Positions 45,047-52,475 are shown, counted from the first letter of the stretch. The stretch: DNA of 64,000 nucleotides from Halomonas sp. ALS9 (GCF_001651035.1 NZ_LXRG01000201.1:124001-188000), one strand, 5' to 3'. Made by a program: numbers and translations. The notes: a model not told the origin generated them from the sequence alone.

Positions 45047-46186
45047 ATGCCCATGCAGCAATTATTACTGATTGGTGCGGGCCATGCTCACGCCCTTGTA
45101 CTCGAAGCCTTTGCCAAAAAGCCTGAACCCAACATCGCGATTACCGTGGTTAGCGATAATCCTTTAGCGGCTTACTCCGGCAGCGTACCAGCATGGTTAG
45201 CGGGAGAGTGTACGCTGCGTGAGACACAAATCGACGTGGCGGCATTGTGCCAAAGAGCCAACGCTCGACTCATTCTTTCCCCAGCGAGCATGATCAGCAC
45301 TCAGCCGCGTTACGTAGCACTGGCGAACGGCGAGTGCGTTAATTTTGACGTAGCCTCCTTCAATATCGGCTCGACACTGACGCTTCCCCAGCAGCTTGGA
45401 GAGAGCCTCCCCAAGCTACTCGCCATGCGCCCATTAAGCAGTTTGCACCAGCGCTGGCTGGCACTGCAAAACGAGATTAGCCATTTACCTAACGGCGGCA
45501 CCCAACGGGTGATGGGCGTTGGCGGAGGCGCCGCAGGCTGTGAAACGCTAATGAGCGTACTGGCTCAGTTGCGCCAACAGCGCCCGGATATTGAGTGGCA
45601 GGGGCACTTACTCAGCGCCGCTAACGAACTGCTGCCAGGTGCCGGGCACCTGCCTCGCTGGCTAATAAAGCGAGCGCTCTCCAAAGCTGCTATTACCGTT
45701 CACTTTGAACAGCGCGGAGAAACACTGATTGAAGGTGGCGTCGCAACCCAGAACGATAAACGCCTCGATGCGGATATTGTGCTGTGGGCAACCGGGGCGG
45801 TTGGCCACCCTTGGCTTGCAGACAGCCCGCTGCCGTTGGATAAACACGGTTTTATCCGCGTAGAAAACACACTGGAAGTCACCGGCCAGCCGAATATTTT
45901 TGCCGTTGGCGACTGTGCAGGATTTACTCCAGCGCTGCCCAATGCGGGTGTATATGCAGTGCGCATGGGGCCACACTTAGCGAACAACCTGCGCCTCGTC
46001 TGCCGCGGTGAGCCGCTAGCCCCCTGGCACCCCCCCAAACGCGTATTGGCGCTGATTGGTACCGGCGATCGCCGCGCCATTGCCAGCCGGGGCGGCTTTG
46101 GGGTATCAGGAAAGTGGGTATGGGAATGGAAAAAGCGGATTGACGCGCGCTTTATTGCCCGCTTCAATCCGCCTTTTGAGGACTAA
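45047..46186 (+). CDS. TIGR03169-type FAD/NAD oxidoreductase (SelD N-terminal-like)
   Basis: Flavoprotein of 379 residues of the NDH-2-like family that in other bacteria is fused to the N-terminus of selenide water dikinase (SelD). It opens with LLIGAGHAHALVLEAF (FAD site), has AAYSGSVPAWLAGE, a second glycine-rich site GVGGGAAGCE, and FAVGDCAGFTPALPNAGVYAVR as the C-terminal FAD contact. Here it stands alone; no SelD part follows in frame or downstream within the window. It may oxidise NADH or a sulfur/selenium species. Start ATG 45047 (or 45053). Confidence 0.82.
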   Translation: MPMQQLLLIGAGHAHALVLEAFAKKPEPNIAITVVSDNPLAAYSGSVPAWLAGECTLRETQIDVAALCQRANARLILSPASMISTQPRYVALANGECVNFDVASFNIGSTLTLPQQLGESLPKLLAMRPLSSLHQRWLALQNEISHLPNGGTQRVMGVGGGAAGCETLMSVLAQLRQQRPDIEWQGHLLSAANELLPGAGHLPRWLIKRALSKAAITVHFEQRGETLIEGGVATQNDKRLDADIVLWATGAVGHPWLADSPLPLDKHGFIRVENTLEVTGQPNIFAVGDCAGFTPALPNAGVYAVRMGPHLANNLRLVCRGEPLAPWHPPKRVLALIGTGDRRAIASRGGFGVSGKWVWEWKKRIDARFIARFNPPFED

Positions 46187-46199
46187 TTTTGAGGACTAA
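46174..46199. repeat. 13-base tandem duplication at a gene end
   Basis: TTTTGAGGACTAA occurs twice without gap (46174-46186 and 46187-46199). The first copy contains the stop codon of the TIGR03169 gene, so the second is just behind it and does not change the protein. Confidence 0.85.
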
Positions 46200-46208
46200 C
46201 TGGCTCAG

Positions 46209-46670
46209 CTAGTTTCCTTCGCGCCAACCGCCTAAGACCCGGCTGTCTGGGCCAAAAAAGACTAACCGGTCATGGTCAATCAGGTATCGATAGGCGGTCT
46301 CCATCATATCCGTGACCCGTTTAGCATTGGCCATTTGCGGGCACGCCATGCGAGTGGTGGCTAGATCGCCAAACTCAATACGCTGGTTCTCGCCCAGGGT
46401 GACTTGCCCGGTAAAGCGGTTACAGCCGTCGTGGCCACTGACACTGCCATCGCGAGATATCTGGAAAAAAGGCGTTTCCGGCATGGAGAGCCGCTCATCG
46501 GTGCCCACTAACAGCAGGTTCCAGCGCTGATCAACGATAGCCCCCGATAGCGAGGCGTCACTTGGCCCTGATTGCGGCGCAGTGCTTGGCCCTGGCGCAC
46601 TGCTACACGCACTTAACAGCAGTGCAGCCGAAGCTAAGAGTGGCAGTAAACGCCAACCTTTCATGGTCAT
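46209..46670 (-). CDS. META-domain lipoprotein (HslJ-like)
   Basis: Lipoprotein of 153 residues; the lipobox LLSAC places the acylated Cys at about residue 22. A Ser/Pro-rich linker precedes a META domain (about 45-150) with WNLLLVGTDE, GHDGCNRFTGQ and TTRMACPQM, as in the heat-inducible HslJ protein. Likely anchored to the outer membrane. META domains are linked to stress resistance such as novobiocin tolerance in E. coli, but the activity is unknown. It is convergent with the gene before it. Confidence 0.84.
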   Translation of the reverse strand: MTMKGWRLLPLLASAALLLSACSSAPGPSTAPQSGPSDASLSGAIVDQRWNLLLVGTDERLSMPETPFFQISRDGSVSGHDGCNRFTGQVTLGENQRIEFGDLATTRMACPQMANAKRVTDMMETAYRYLIDHDRLVFFGPDSRVLGGWREGN

Positions 46671-46718
46671 GGTGATTTTTCCCTTGTTTAAACGATTACC
46701 CGCTGGTTTTTAAAAAAG

Positions 46719-46757
46719 CAGTTCTTAAAAACAGTTCTTAAAAACAGTTCTTAACAA
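46719..46757. repeat. Triple 13-base tandem repeat
   Basis: CAGTTCTTAAAAA is repeated three times (46719-46731, 46732-46744, 46745-46757), the last copy changed near its end (CAGTTCTTAACAA). It lies in the intergenic space between the META lipoprotein promoter region and the end of gloA. Confidence 0.85.
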
Positions 46758-46778
46758 CAAGCGCTTAACGACGAGCCC

Positions 46779-47219
46779 TTACCAGCTACCGGTGTTTTCC
46801 ATTGAGGCCCATGGCTCTTGCGGCGCCAAGGCATCGCCTTTTTGCAGTAGCTCTACAGAGATGCCATCCGGCGATTTAACAAACGCCATATGGCCATCAC
46901 GAGGTGGGCGGTTAATCGTCACGCCATTATCCTGAAGGTGTTGGCAGAGCGCATATATATCATCTACCCGGTAGGCTAGGTGGCCGAAATTACGCCCACC
47001 GGTGTACTCTTCGGGATCCCAGTTATAAGTCAGTTCAAGTTCCGGAGCCGTCAGCCGCTCTGAACGTGACGCATCTTCTGGTGCGGCCAGAAATACCAGA
47101 GTGAAGCGCCCCTTCTCATTCTCTTTACGGCGAACTTCTTTAAGACCCAGTAGATCGCAGTAAAAATGCAGCGAAGCCTTTAGGTCGCTGACACGCACCA
47201 TAGTATGTAGATATTGCAT
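46779..47219 (-). CDS. gloA: Lactoylglutathione lyase (glyoxalase I)
   Basis: Metalloenzyme of 146 residues that isomerises the methylglyoxal-glutathione hemithioacetal to lactoylglutathione. The metal ligands of bacterial GloA are matched by H5, E62, H80 and E123, in [31 protein letters not shown] and [10 protein letters not shown]. Start ATG 47219 has AGGAG upstream. About 10 C-terminal residues exceed the E. coli protein (135). The other glyoxalase genes are not in the window. Confidence 0.93.
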   Translation of the reverse strand: MQYLHTMVRVSDLKASLHFYCDLLGLKEVRRKENEKGRFTLVFLAAPEDASRSERLTAPELELTYNWDPEEYTGGRNFGHLAYRVDDIYALCQHLQDNGVTINRPPRDGHMAFVKSPDGISVELLQKGDALAPQEPWASMENTGSW

Positions 47220-47348
47220 ATCGACTCCTGAGAGAAAAACACCTTTGCCATACTTTACAAAAACGTGACAGCAGAAATAAACCGCTGCAACGCTGTATAA
47301 TTAAACAATACCATTTATCTTAGCTGGGTTTACCCGTCGGAGAAACCT

Positions 47349-48419
47349 ATGGATTCAGTCACTCAAGCCGCGCTCGGCGCAGCCATTGGCGGTGCCGTAT
47401 TAGGCCGACGCCTTGGCCGCAAGGCCATCCTTATCGGCGCCATAGTGGGCACCCTGCCAGATCTTGATGTCGCGTTGGATTATGGCGATGCCGTAGCCAA
47501 TGTCACCGAGCATCGCGGTTTTAGCCATTCGCTTTTTGTACTCACAGGGCTAGCTACCCTGTTGGCGCTGCTATGTACGCGATTTGCTCCCGCAAAGGAT
47601 ATTAGCCTGCCCCGTTGGTGGTGCTTTTTTACGCTTATTCTGATCACCCATCCTCTACTTGATGCGCTGACCACTTACGGTACCCAGCTACTTTGGCCGA
47701 TTGACCTCTCCCCCGCCGCGTGGCCGATTATTTTTATTATCGATCCGCTCTATACGCTGCCGTTGTTACTCACCTTAGGGATCGCATTAATCTCTCAGCG
47801 GGTACGTAAAGCCTGCACATGGGGGCTGGCCATCACGAGTGTTTACCTAGTGATGGCAGCGGGTGCGAAGTTATTGGTAGAACAACGGCTTGCCCCGGCC
47901 CTGGCGGAACAGGGTCTGCAGGAGGCGCCCCTACTGATACAGCCAACGCCGTTCAATATCGTGCTATGGCGTGCCACGGTGATCGATGGGGATCGCTATT
48001 ATGAAAGCCTAATCAGTGTGTTTGATGGCGACCATCAACCGCGTTTTGAGCCGTTAGTGCGTAACACTGAATTAGAGGAGTTCGCTCTGAGCAGCCAGCA
48101 AGGACAGCGCTTAACGTGGTTTACAGGGCCTTTCCTGCGCTATGAAACACAGCTTTTGGACGGGAAAGAGACGCTGATCGCCACCGATATTCGACTCGGC
48201 TTCCCTGGTTTTCATCCGTTTGGCTTTACCCTGGCAACGCTAGAAAATGATCGCTGGCGCCCTCTGGCGGTGAGCGAACAAGTGGAGAGCACTCGCGCTA
48301 TTCAGTTGGAAACGCTATCGCGACTTGCCTCTCGCGCCACTGGCAACACCTCAGCCCTGTGCGCCAGCGACTTTGTGCCGCCAGAGTGGCGAGCCGAGCA
48401 TGTTGTCTACCGTTGCTGA
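47349..48419 (+). CDS. DUF457/YdjM-like membrane-bound metal-dependent hydrolase
   Basis: Membrane protein of 356 residues. N-terminal half: MDSVTQAALGAAIGGAVLG, then GTLPDLDV and EHRGFSHSLFVL and THPLLDALTTYGTQL, in which the conserved His and Asp form the supposed metal site of the YdjM/YfhO (PF04307) family. About five helices follow, and then a soluble C-terminal domain of roughly 150 residues. A perfect -10 box TATAAT (47296-47301) lies before it without a good -35. In E. coli ydjM is LexA-regulated, but I see no LexA box here. Substrate unknown. Confidence 0.83.
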   Translation: MDSVTQAALGAAIGGAVLGRRLGRKAILIGAIVGTLPDLDVALDYGDAVANVTEHRGFSHSLFVLTGLATLLALLCTRFAPAKDISLPRWWCFFTLILITHPLLDALTTYGTQLLWPIDLSPAAWPIIFIIDPLYTLPLLLTLGIALISQRVRKACTWGLAITSVYLVMAAGAKLLVEQRLAPALAEQGLQEAPLLIQPTPFNIVLWRATVIDGDRYYESLISVFDGDHQPRFEPLVRNTELEEFALSSQQGQRLTWFTGPFLRYETQLLDGKETLIATDIRLGFPGFHPFGFTLATLENDRWRPLAVSEQVESTRAIQLETLSRLASRATGNTSALCASDFVPPEWRAEHVVYRC

Positions 48420-48441
48420 GCTGCCTATTTATTAGATTTGA

Positions 48442-49209
48442 TTAGGGAGCAATACCTTGGCCACAGCCGCTATATTGCACTCCGCCATAGGTCAGCGTAA
48501 CGCGGGCGGGAAAGGGCTTGCCGCTCATATTGTCAAAGCAGGCACCGGCTTCAATACGCACGCGGAAAAAGGGCTCCACGTCGGCGTTTTCAATCACAAC
48601 TCGGCCTGCCTCATTGTCCATAACGCTAACCATATAGGGCAGCTGAAGGCGCTCTTCACCATAGTTCGTCTCCATCGTCAGCGTGGGCGTATCATTCGCT
48701 AGCGCAACCGTCCAACCTGGCTCGTTGCCCTGGCCAAAGAACATAACACCGGGCTTTTCGGTGCGCGTTAAGGCATCACGCTGCTCGGCCTGAGAACACT
48801 TCAGTTGCCCCCGAGGCGTTTCTACTAGCGCCTTGTCACCCCGGTTCCAGAAGCTAATCTCTCCGTCTTGATAGCGCGCGCCGCTGGCCACGATTGCCTG
48901 GGGTAGGCGCCATGCGCCGTGCAACGACCATAGGCGCAGGTCGTTGGCATTGGTCGCGGTTACTAGGTTCTGTTGTGCAGGCTCACATTGCCAAGCGGTA
49001 AAGTGTGAAGCTGAGCCGGGAAATAGTGCCGAGGGCAGAAAAGGCGCTCGGTTATCCAGCGTTGCTTGGTTAGCAGCGGCAGTTTCTTTAGAGGCTATAG
49101 TTTCTGTGGAAAGTGCCGTTTCTGCGGAGGGGGTTGCGGCGCAGCCTCCGAGCACCGCCACCACACCGGCAGCGGCGATGGCACCACCCCATGTTTTTAA
49201 CGTATTCAT
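48442..49209 (-). CDS. Lipoprotein with MliC-like and COG3650-like domains
   Basis: Lipoprotein of 255 residues: the lipobox VLGGC puts the modified Cys at about residue 23, followed by an Ala/Thr-rich linker. The middle (about 70-140) resembles MliC, the membrane-bound lysozyme inhibitor (WQCEPAQQ, SGARYQDGEISFWNRGDKA, then LKC). The last 110 residues resemble COG3650 (FFGQGNEPGWTVAL, ACFDNMSGKPFPARVTLTY). An inhibitor of c-type lysozyme exposed to the periplasm is possible, but the Lys/Ser residues needed for inhibition should be checked. Start ATG 49209; the region before it is short. Confidence 0.72.
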   Translation of the reverse strand: MNTLKTWGGAIAAAGVVAVLGGCAATPSAETALSTETIASKETAAANQATLDNRAPFLPSALFPGSASHFTAWQCEPAQQNLVTATNANDLRLWSLHGAWRLPQAIVASGARYQDGEISFWNRGDKALVETPRGQLKCSQAEQRDALTRTEKPGVMFFGQGNEPGWTVALANDTPTLTMETNYGEERLQLPYMVSVMDNEAGRVVIENADVEPFFRVRIEAGACFDNMSGKPFPARVTLTYGGVQYSGCGQGIAP

Positions 49210-49254
49210 ACATCGTGCTCCCTGTAAAACGGCTGCTATTGCATACTGATCGGC

Positions 49255-49767
49255 TTACCCACGTTTGAACGCCTGCAGGTCATGCGTATCGATACTCTCT
49301 ACCTGCGGGGGCAATCCCAACTCTTCTCGTTTGATTTTAACCTGCATTTTTTCCGCTAGCCGTTCGGCGTCATCGTCGGTGGTGCGCCCATTAAGCTCCG
49401 CCAGCTGCGCCATTCCCTGATGATAGAAAGTGAGTAGATCCAGCGCCGTGCGGTTGTTCTCTTCCACCGCTTTGCGCAGTTGCGAAAGGTAGCCACTGAC
49501 TTGCGATAGGTGATGTTTTAGCTGCCAGACGTAGCGCACTTCCGTCATCCAGGGGCGCTCACGCAGCACGGCGAATAGCGCACTCGTGGCCAGCAGCCCA
49601 AGCAGCACGCCGAGGGCATTGAGCCATAGGCTGCTGCCAAAGGTGGAGGTAAGCAGCATTGAGAATAGCAGGCCAAAAATAATCAATTGCCCCGCCATCG
49701 CGAAGCTGATCATGCGGGCTTTACGGCGGTAGGTCTCGGGGTCGTGATGTTCTAAGGTAAATACCAT
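49255..49767 (-). CDS. DUF3087-family membrane protein
   Basis: Protein of about 170 residues with two adjacent membrane helices (about 25-70: FAMAGQLIIFGLLFSMLL and NALGVLLGLLATSALFAVL), then a basic segment EVRYVWQLKHHLSQVSGYLSQL and a helical cytoplasmic tail. This arrangement fits DUF3087. I start at ATG 49767 with GAGG 6 bases upstream; longer in-frame starts run into aroF. Tail end lies 45 bases before the lipoprotein gene on the same strand. No function is known. Confidence 0.74.
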   Translation of the reverse strand: MVFTLEHHDPETYRRKARMISFAMAGQLIIFGLLFSMLLTSTFGSSLWLNALGVLLGLLATSALFAVLRERPWMTEVRYVWQLKHHLSQVSGYLSQLRKAVEENNRTALDLLTFYHQGMAQLAELNGRTTDDDAERLAEKMQVKIKREELGLPPQVESIDTHDLQAFKRG

Positions 49768-49846
49768 GGCCAGCCTCATCATTTCTGCAAAAGCCTTATG
49801 ATACGGGGCTGACCAGGGCAAACAAGTAATAGCGTTACAAATGCAA

Positions 49847-50944
49847 TTACGCCAAGCGCTCCGCCGCTGTTTTAAGCAGATGTTCAGTTGTTTCCCAACC
49901 GACACAGGCGTCGGTGACCGAAACGCCGTAGCGCATGGCGCCAGGTTTGAGCGGCTGCTTGCCCTCAAACAGGTGGCTTTCCAGCATTAACGCAACCAGA
50001 TTGGCTTCACCCGCCTGACGCTGCGCCAGTACATCCAGCATCACTTCACTCTGGCGGCGGTGATCTTTACGTGCGTTCGCGTGGCTACAATCCACCATCA
50101 GCCGTGGATTTTGTCCGGCATTACGCAACGCAGTGGTCGCCGCGCGCACGTGCTGGCTCTGGTAGTTGGGCTCTCCGTGCCCCCCGCGGAGTACCACATG
50201 GGTATGCGGGTTGCCCGCGGTTTGCTGAACGACCGGGTGGCCGTGAGCATCTACCGCGAAACGTTGGTGCGGGTGGGCCGCCGCACTCATGGCATCAATC
50301 GCCACCTGTACGTCGCCACTGGTGGCATTTTTGAACCCCACCGCTGCCAACAGATCACTGGCCAGCTCACGGTGCAGTTGCGACTCCGTGGTGCGTGCGC
50401 CTATCGCAACCCAGCTTAGTAAATCGTCTAGGTAGGGCGCCAGCATCGGCTGTAAAAGCTCGGTGGCGACGGGCAGGCCGCGGGCGGCTACTGCGTGCAT
50501 CAGCTCACGGGAGAGCGCCAAGCCGCGGGGCATATCACCGCTGCCATCTAGGCCTGGGTCGTAGGCCAGCCCTTTCCAGCCCACGGTGGTGCGCGGTTTT
50601 TCAACGTAGACGCGCATGACCGGCAAAATATGCTCGCTCACTTCATCACTTAGCGCAGACAGGCGGTCGGCGTACTCAAGCGCTGCATCGGGGTCATGTA
50701 CGGAACAGGGGCCGACCACCACGAGGAGACGGTCATCGTGTCCACTCAAAATCTGTTGAACAGCGTGGCGCTGGTGGGCAATTTGGTCGCTAAGCGAGTC
50801 GCTTAACGAGACACGTTGACGCAGCTCGGCGGGGGTAGGCAGCCGCTTTGCAGTGGACTCAGACGCTGAAGGCGTTAGTCGGGCAGTCGCGTGGGCAGTG
50901 GATACAATGGTTGTGTTAATAACAGGGCTGATAGGTGCATTCAT
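49847..50944 (-). CDS. aroF: 3-deoxy-7-phosphoheptulonate (DAHP) synthase, class I
   Basis: First enzyme of the shikimate pathway (phosphoenolpyruvate plus erythrose 4-phosphate), 365 residues, type I-alpha like E. coli AroF/G/H (348-356). Seen: LLVVVGPCSVHDPDAALEYA, MRVYVEKPRTTVGWKG, LRGGHGEPNY and LMVDCSHANARKDHRRQ. The start at 50944 has GGAGAG 7 bases upstream. The first 35 residues are Ser/Thr/Ala-rich and longer than usual. Which isozyme (Phe-, Tyr- or Trp-sensitive) it is cannot be told. Upstream lie two aromatic-rich leader peptides with hairpins, so its expression probably follows aromatic amino acid supply. Confidence 0.92.
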   Translation of the reverse strand: MNAPISPVINTTIVSTAHATARLTPSASESTAKRLPTPAELRQRVSLSDSLSDQIAHQRHAVQQILSGHDDRLLVVVGPCSVHDPDAALEYADRLSALSDEVSEHILPVMRVYVEKPRTTVGWKGLAYDPGLDGSGDMPRGLALSRELMHAVAARGLPVATELLQPMLAPYLDDLLSWVAIGARTTESQLHRELASDLLAAVGFKNATSGDVQVAIDAMSAAAHPHQRFAVDAHGHPVVQQTAGNPHTHVVLRGGHGEPNYQSQHVRAATTALRNAGQNPRLMVDCSHANARKDHRRQSEVMLDVLAQRQAGEANLVALMLESHLFEGKQPLKPGAMRYGVSVTDACVGWETTEHLLKTAAERLA

Positions 50945-50946
50945 GA

Positions 50947-51108
50947 TTAACTCTCCGCAATCGTGTGACATCGTATGGCTGTGTGACCACCCAAGTGAAC
51001 ACGGTCGGAGGTGGCAGCTAGCACCGACCGCGCGTCGCTAAATCGCCAGCTATAGCCATAACCCACAAAGGCGGTAGCGAATGCGTTAGTCAGTGCGCGA
51101 TAGATCAT
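50947..51108 (-). CDS. Candidate aromatic leader peptide 2 of aroF
   Basis: A 53-codon frame begins with ATG 51108, 7 bases behind a perfect AAGGAG, and ends with TAA just 2 bases before the aroF ATG. Aromatic residues are packed in the first 23 codons: Y3, F10, F14, Y17, Y19, W21, F23, with the block YGYSWRFS. A 7-base-pair hairpin (CGGTCGG/CCGACCG, 51002-51030) follows this block. The aroF ribosome-binding site lies within the last codons, so translation is coupled. The run CTCCG within the hairpin's 3' arm region can also pair with CGGAG of that ribosome-binding site. The conserved block resembles leader 1. Confidence 0.6.
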   Translation of the reverse strand: MIYRALTNAFATAFVGYGYSWRFSDARSVLAATSDRVHLGGHTAIRCHTIAES

Positions 51109-51182
51109 GATGCTGCTCCTTAATGAAAAAATGATGAATAATTCTCTAAGCCCAACAGTAGCCATGTTTCACAATAACTAGG

Positions 51183-51226
51183 TCCCAAAACGCCAAAAGC
51201 CCCGGCGGGGTTACCGACCGGGGCTT
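51183..51226 (-). terminator. Terminator-like hairpin between the aroF leaders
   Basis: On the reverse strand AAGCCCCGG (51226-51218) pairs with CCGGGGCTT (51205-51197), 12-base loop, followed by TTGGCGTTTTG. It lies 47 bases behind the stop of leader 1. An alternative pairing of ACCATCCGG (51254-51246) with CCGGTCGGT (51221-51213), interrupted by a 2x2 internal loop, would prevent it, as in an attenuator. Confidence 0.6.
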
Positions 51227-51272
51227 CTGTGCTTGCGGCAGGCAACCGGATGGTGTGCCTGTTGGCGCGACG

Positions 51273-51383
51273 TTAGGCGTCGGCCAGGGGCACACCGTGG
51301 CTAAACCAATACCCATAAAACGCGAAGCCGCTGGCCAATTCTGGCTGCGGGTTCACTGTATGTGGGTTGGTTAGTCGCTGCAT
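51273..51383 (-). CDS. Candidate aromatic leader peptide 1 of aroF
   Basis: A 36-codon frame with ATG 51383 and GGAAG 6 bases upstream. Its second half has the block GFAFYGYWFSHG: seven aromatic residues (F, F, Y, Y, W, F, plus H) in twelve positions, far above chance and typical of an attenuation leader. Directly behind this block GGTGTGCC (51296-51289) pairs with GGCACACC (51259-51252), a classical pause hairpin, and then comes the terminator at 51183-51226. Not previously seen in any annotation known to me; the peptide itself probably has no function. Confidence 0.62.
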   Translation of the reverse strand: MQRLTNPHTVNPQPELASGFAFYGYWFSHGVPLADA

Positions 51384-51405
51384 GCCCATCTTCCGTTAGA
51401 TTCTG

Positions 51406-51459
51406 TTAGTTCCGCTGGCAATAGCTAAACCAGTCAATGGTCTGACAGGTTGCCGCCAT
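51406..51459 (-). CDS. Possible third short leader peptide
   Basis: A 17-codon frame with ATG 51459 and TAA at 51406 encodes a peptide ending IDWFSYCQRN. The block WFSY and the DNA TGGTTTAGC are shared with leader 1 (YWFSH). There is no good ribosome-binding site, so it may be only a remnant of a leader duplication. Confidence 0.25.
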   Translation of the reverse strand: MAATCQTIDWFSYCQRN

Positions 51460-51504
51460 GGCATTGTGGTTTATCCTGCCTGCAAGCGTTGCAAATGGCA
51501 ACAC

Positions 51505-51633
51505 TCAACCGCTAAAAGCTTGTACCCAGCCAATGGTCGCAGGCAACGCGCTCATGCTAACCAACACTACCAAGCCTAGAAAGATGGACAGAAATCCAGA
51601 ATCGTCTTTAAAGTTTTCGTCGTGATGGGCCAT
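51505..51633 (-). CDS. Small membrane protein, 42 residues
   Basis: A 42-codon frame starts with ATG 51633 behind a perfect AAGGAGG (5-base spacing). The product has a hydrophilic, acidic N-terminus (MAHHDENFKDD), then a single hydrophobic segment of about 20 residues (FLSIFLGLVVLVSMSAL) and ends PATIGWVQAFSG. It is too short for common gene callers. It lies upstream of the aroF leaders on the same strand; whether it shares their transcript is unclear. No family recognised. Confidence 0.6.
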   Translation of the reverse strand: MAHHDENFKDDSGFLSIFLGLVVLVSMSALPATIGWVQAFSG

Positions 51634-51693
51634 GTTGGCCTCCTTTTTTATCAACGCTTTATCAGGGGGGAATGTCAAAAATCTAACGCCATA

Positions 51694-52434
51694 TTAAGTA
51701 GATCGCGGCGCGTAGGCAAACACATCCGAAAACACCCGCTCAAGCTTCATGCCTTTCATGTCGAGCACATCCAGGCAGGCGTACACCATGTTGGGCGACC
51801 CAGAGAGATAAACGTCGTGGGTGTCTGGGGTGATATCAGCGCTTTTCAAAACCTGATCAATACGGCCCAGATGATGGCTAATCCGCTCCCCCACAGCCAT
51901 GGGCTCTTCCAAGGGCGATTCGGTTACCGCATGAAAGCAGATATTGGCGTGGGTTTGTGCCCACTGGCTGGCCAGTTGTTCCAGATAAAGATCGCGGTGT
52001 TCGCGGGCTGCCCACCAAAGGTCAACGGGGCGCGTCGGCTGGTGTGCAAGAACGGCCTCGACAATAGCTTTCATCTGCGAAAAACCCGTGCCTGCAGCAA
52101 CCAGTAGCAGCGGCCTTTCACTCTCGCTATCAAGCACGCACTCACCACCGGGCAAACGCAGCGTAAGCTGATTGGCGACCTGTAGCAGTTCACGCAGCCG
52201 CGCTGAGTTATCCCGCTCCGGCCAGTGCTGAATATGCAGCTCAATGACGCCATCGCTGCGATCGGCACTAGCAATCGAAAACGGCACCCAGGTTGTGTCG
52301 TCCAGCTTAAGCTCTAAATATTGCCCCGGCGCATGCTGCATGGCTTCGGCGCGGCCGGTAAGCGTCACACCAAACACATCAGGGGTTAAATTCTCAACCT
52401 CGGTGACTTGGCACGTCAACGTCCTTGCACTCAT
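51694..52434 (-). CDS. fre: NAD(P)H-flavin reductase
   Basis: Ferredoxin-reductase-like flavin reductase of 246 residues, which reduces free FMN/FAD or FAD-dependent partners. Visible: the flavin-contact PGQYLELKL and PFSIAS, the NAD site LLLVAAGTGFSQMKAIVE, and YLSGSPNMVYACLDVL. Start ATG 52434 has AGAGG upstream. It follows ubiD on the same strand, as in E. coli (ubiD-fre), with 41 bases between. Slightly longer than E. coli Fre (233). Confidence 0.9.
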   Translation of the reverse strand: MSARTLTCQVTEVENLTPDVFGVTLTGRAEAMQHAPGQYLELKLDDTTWVPFSIASADRSDGVIELHIQHWPERDNSARLRELLQVANQLTLRLPGGECVLDSESERPLLLVAAGTGFSQMKAIVEAVLAHQPTRPVDLWWAAREHRDLYLEQLASQWAQTHANICFHAVTESPLEEPMAVGERISHHLGRIDQVLKSADITPDTHDVYLSGSPNMVYACLDVLDMKGMKLERVFSDVFAYAPRST

Positions 52435-52475
52435 GAAAGCCTCTTTTAACAAATTCGGTCAGCGATGCGTCGCAT

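Noticed and set aside
34809-46186. Complete arsenosugar or selenium pathway
   Set aside because: The typical partners (radical SAM ArsS-like enzyme, arsM, selD, selU) were searched for by eye and are not in the window, so only a candidate association is reported.
49768-49968. N-terminal extension of the DUF3087 protein by 67 residues
   Set aside because: It would overlap aroF by about 120 bases, is Cys/Arg-rich and unlike the family; the ATG at 49767 has a ribosome-binding site.
50945-51650. TyrR or TrpR operator controlling aroF
   Set aside because: No TGTAAA-N6-TTTACA or CTAGT-type operator was found, supporting leader-based rather than operator-based control.
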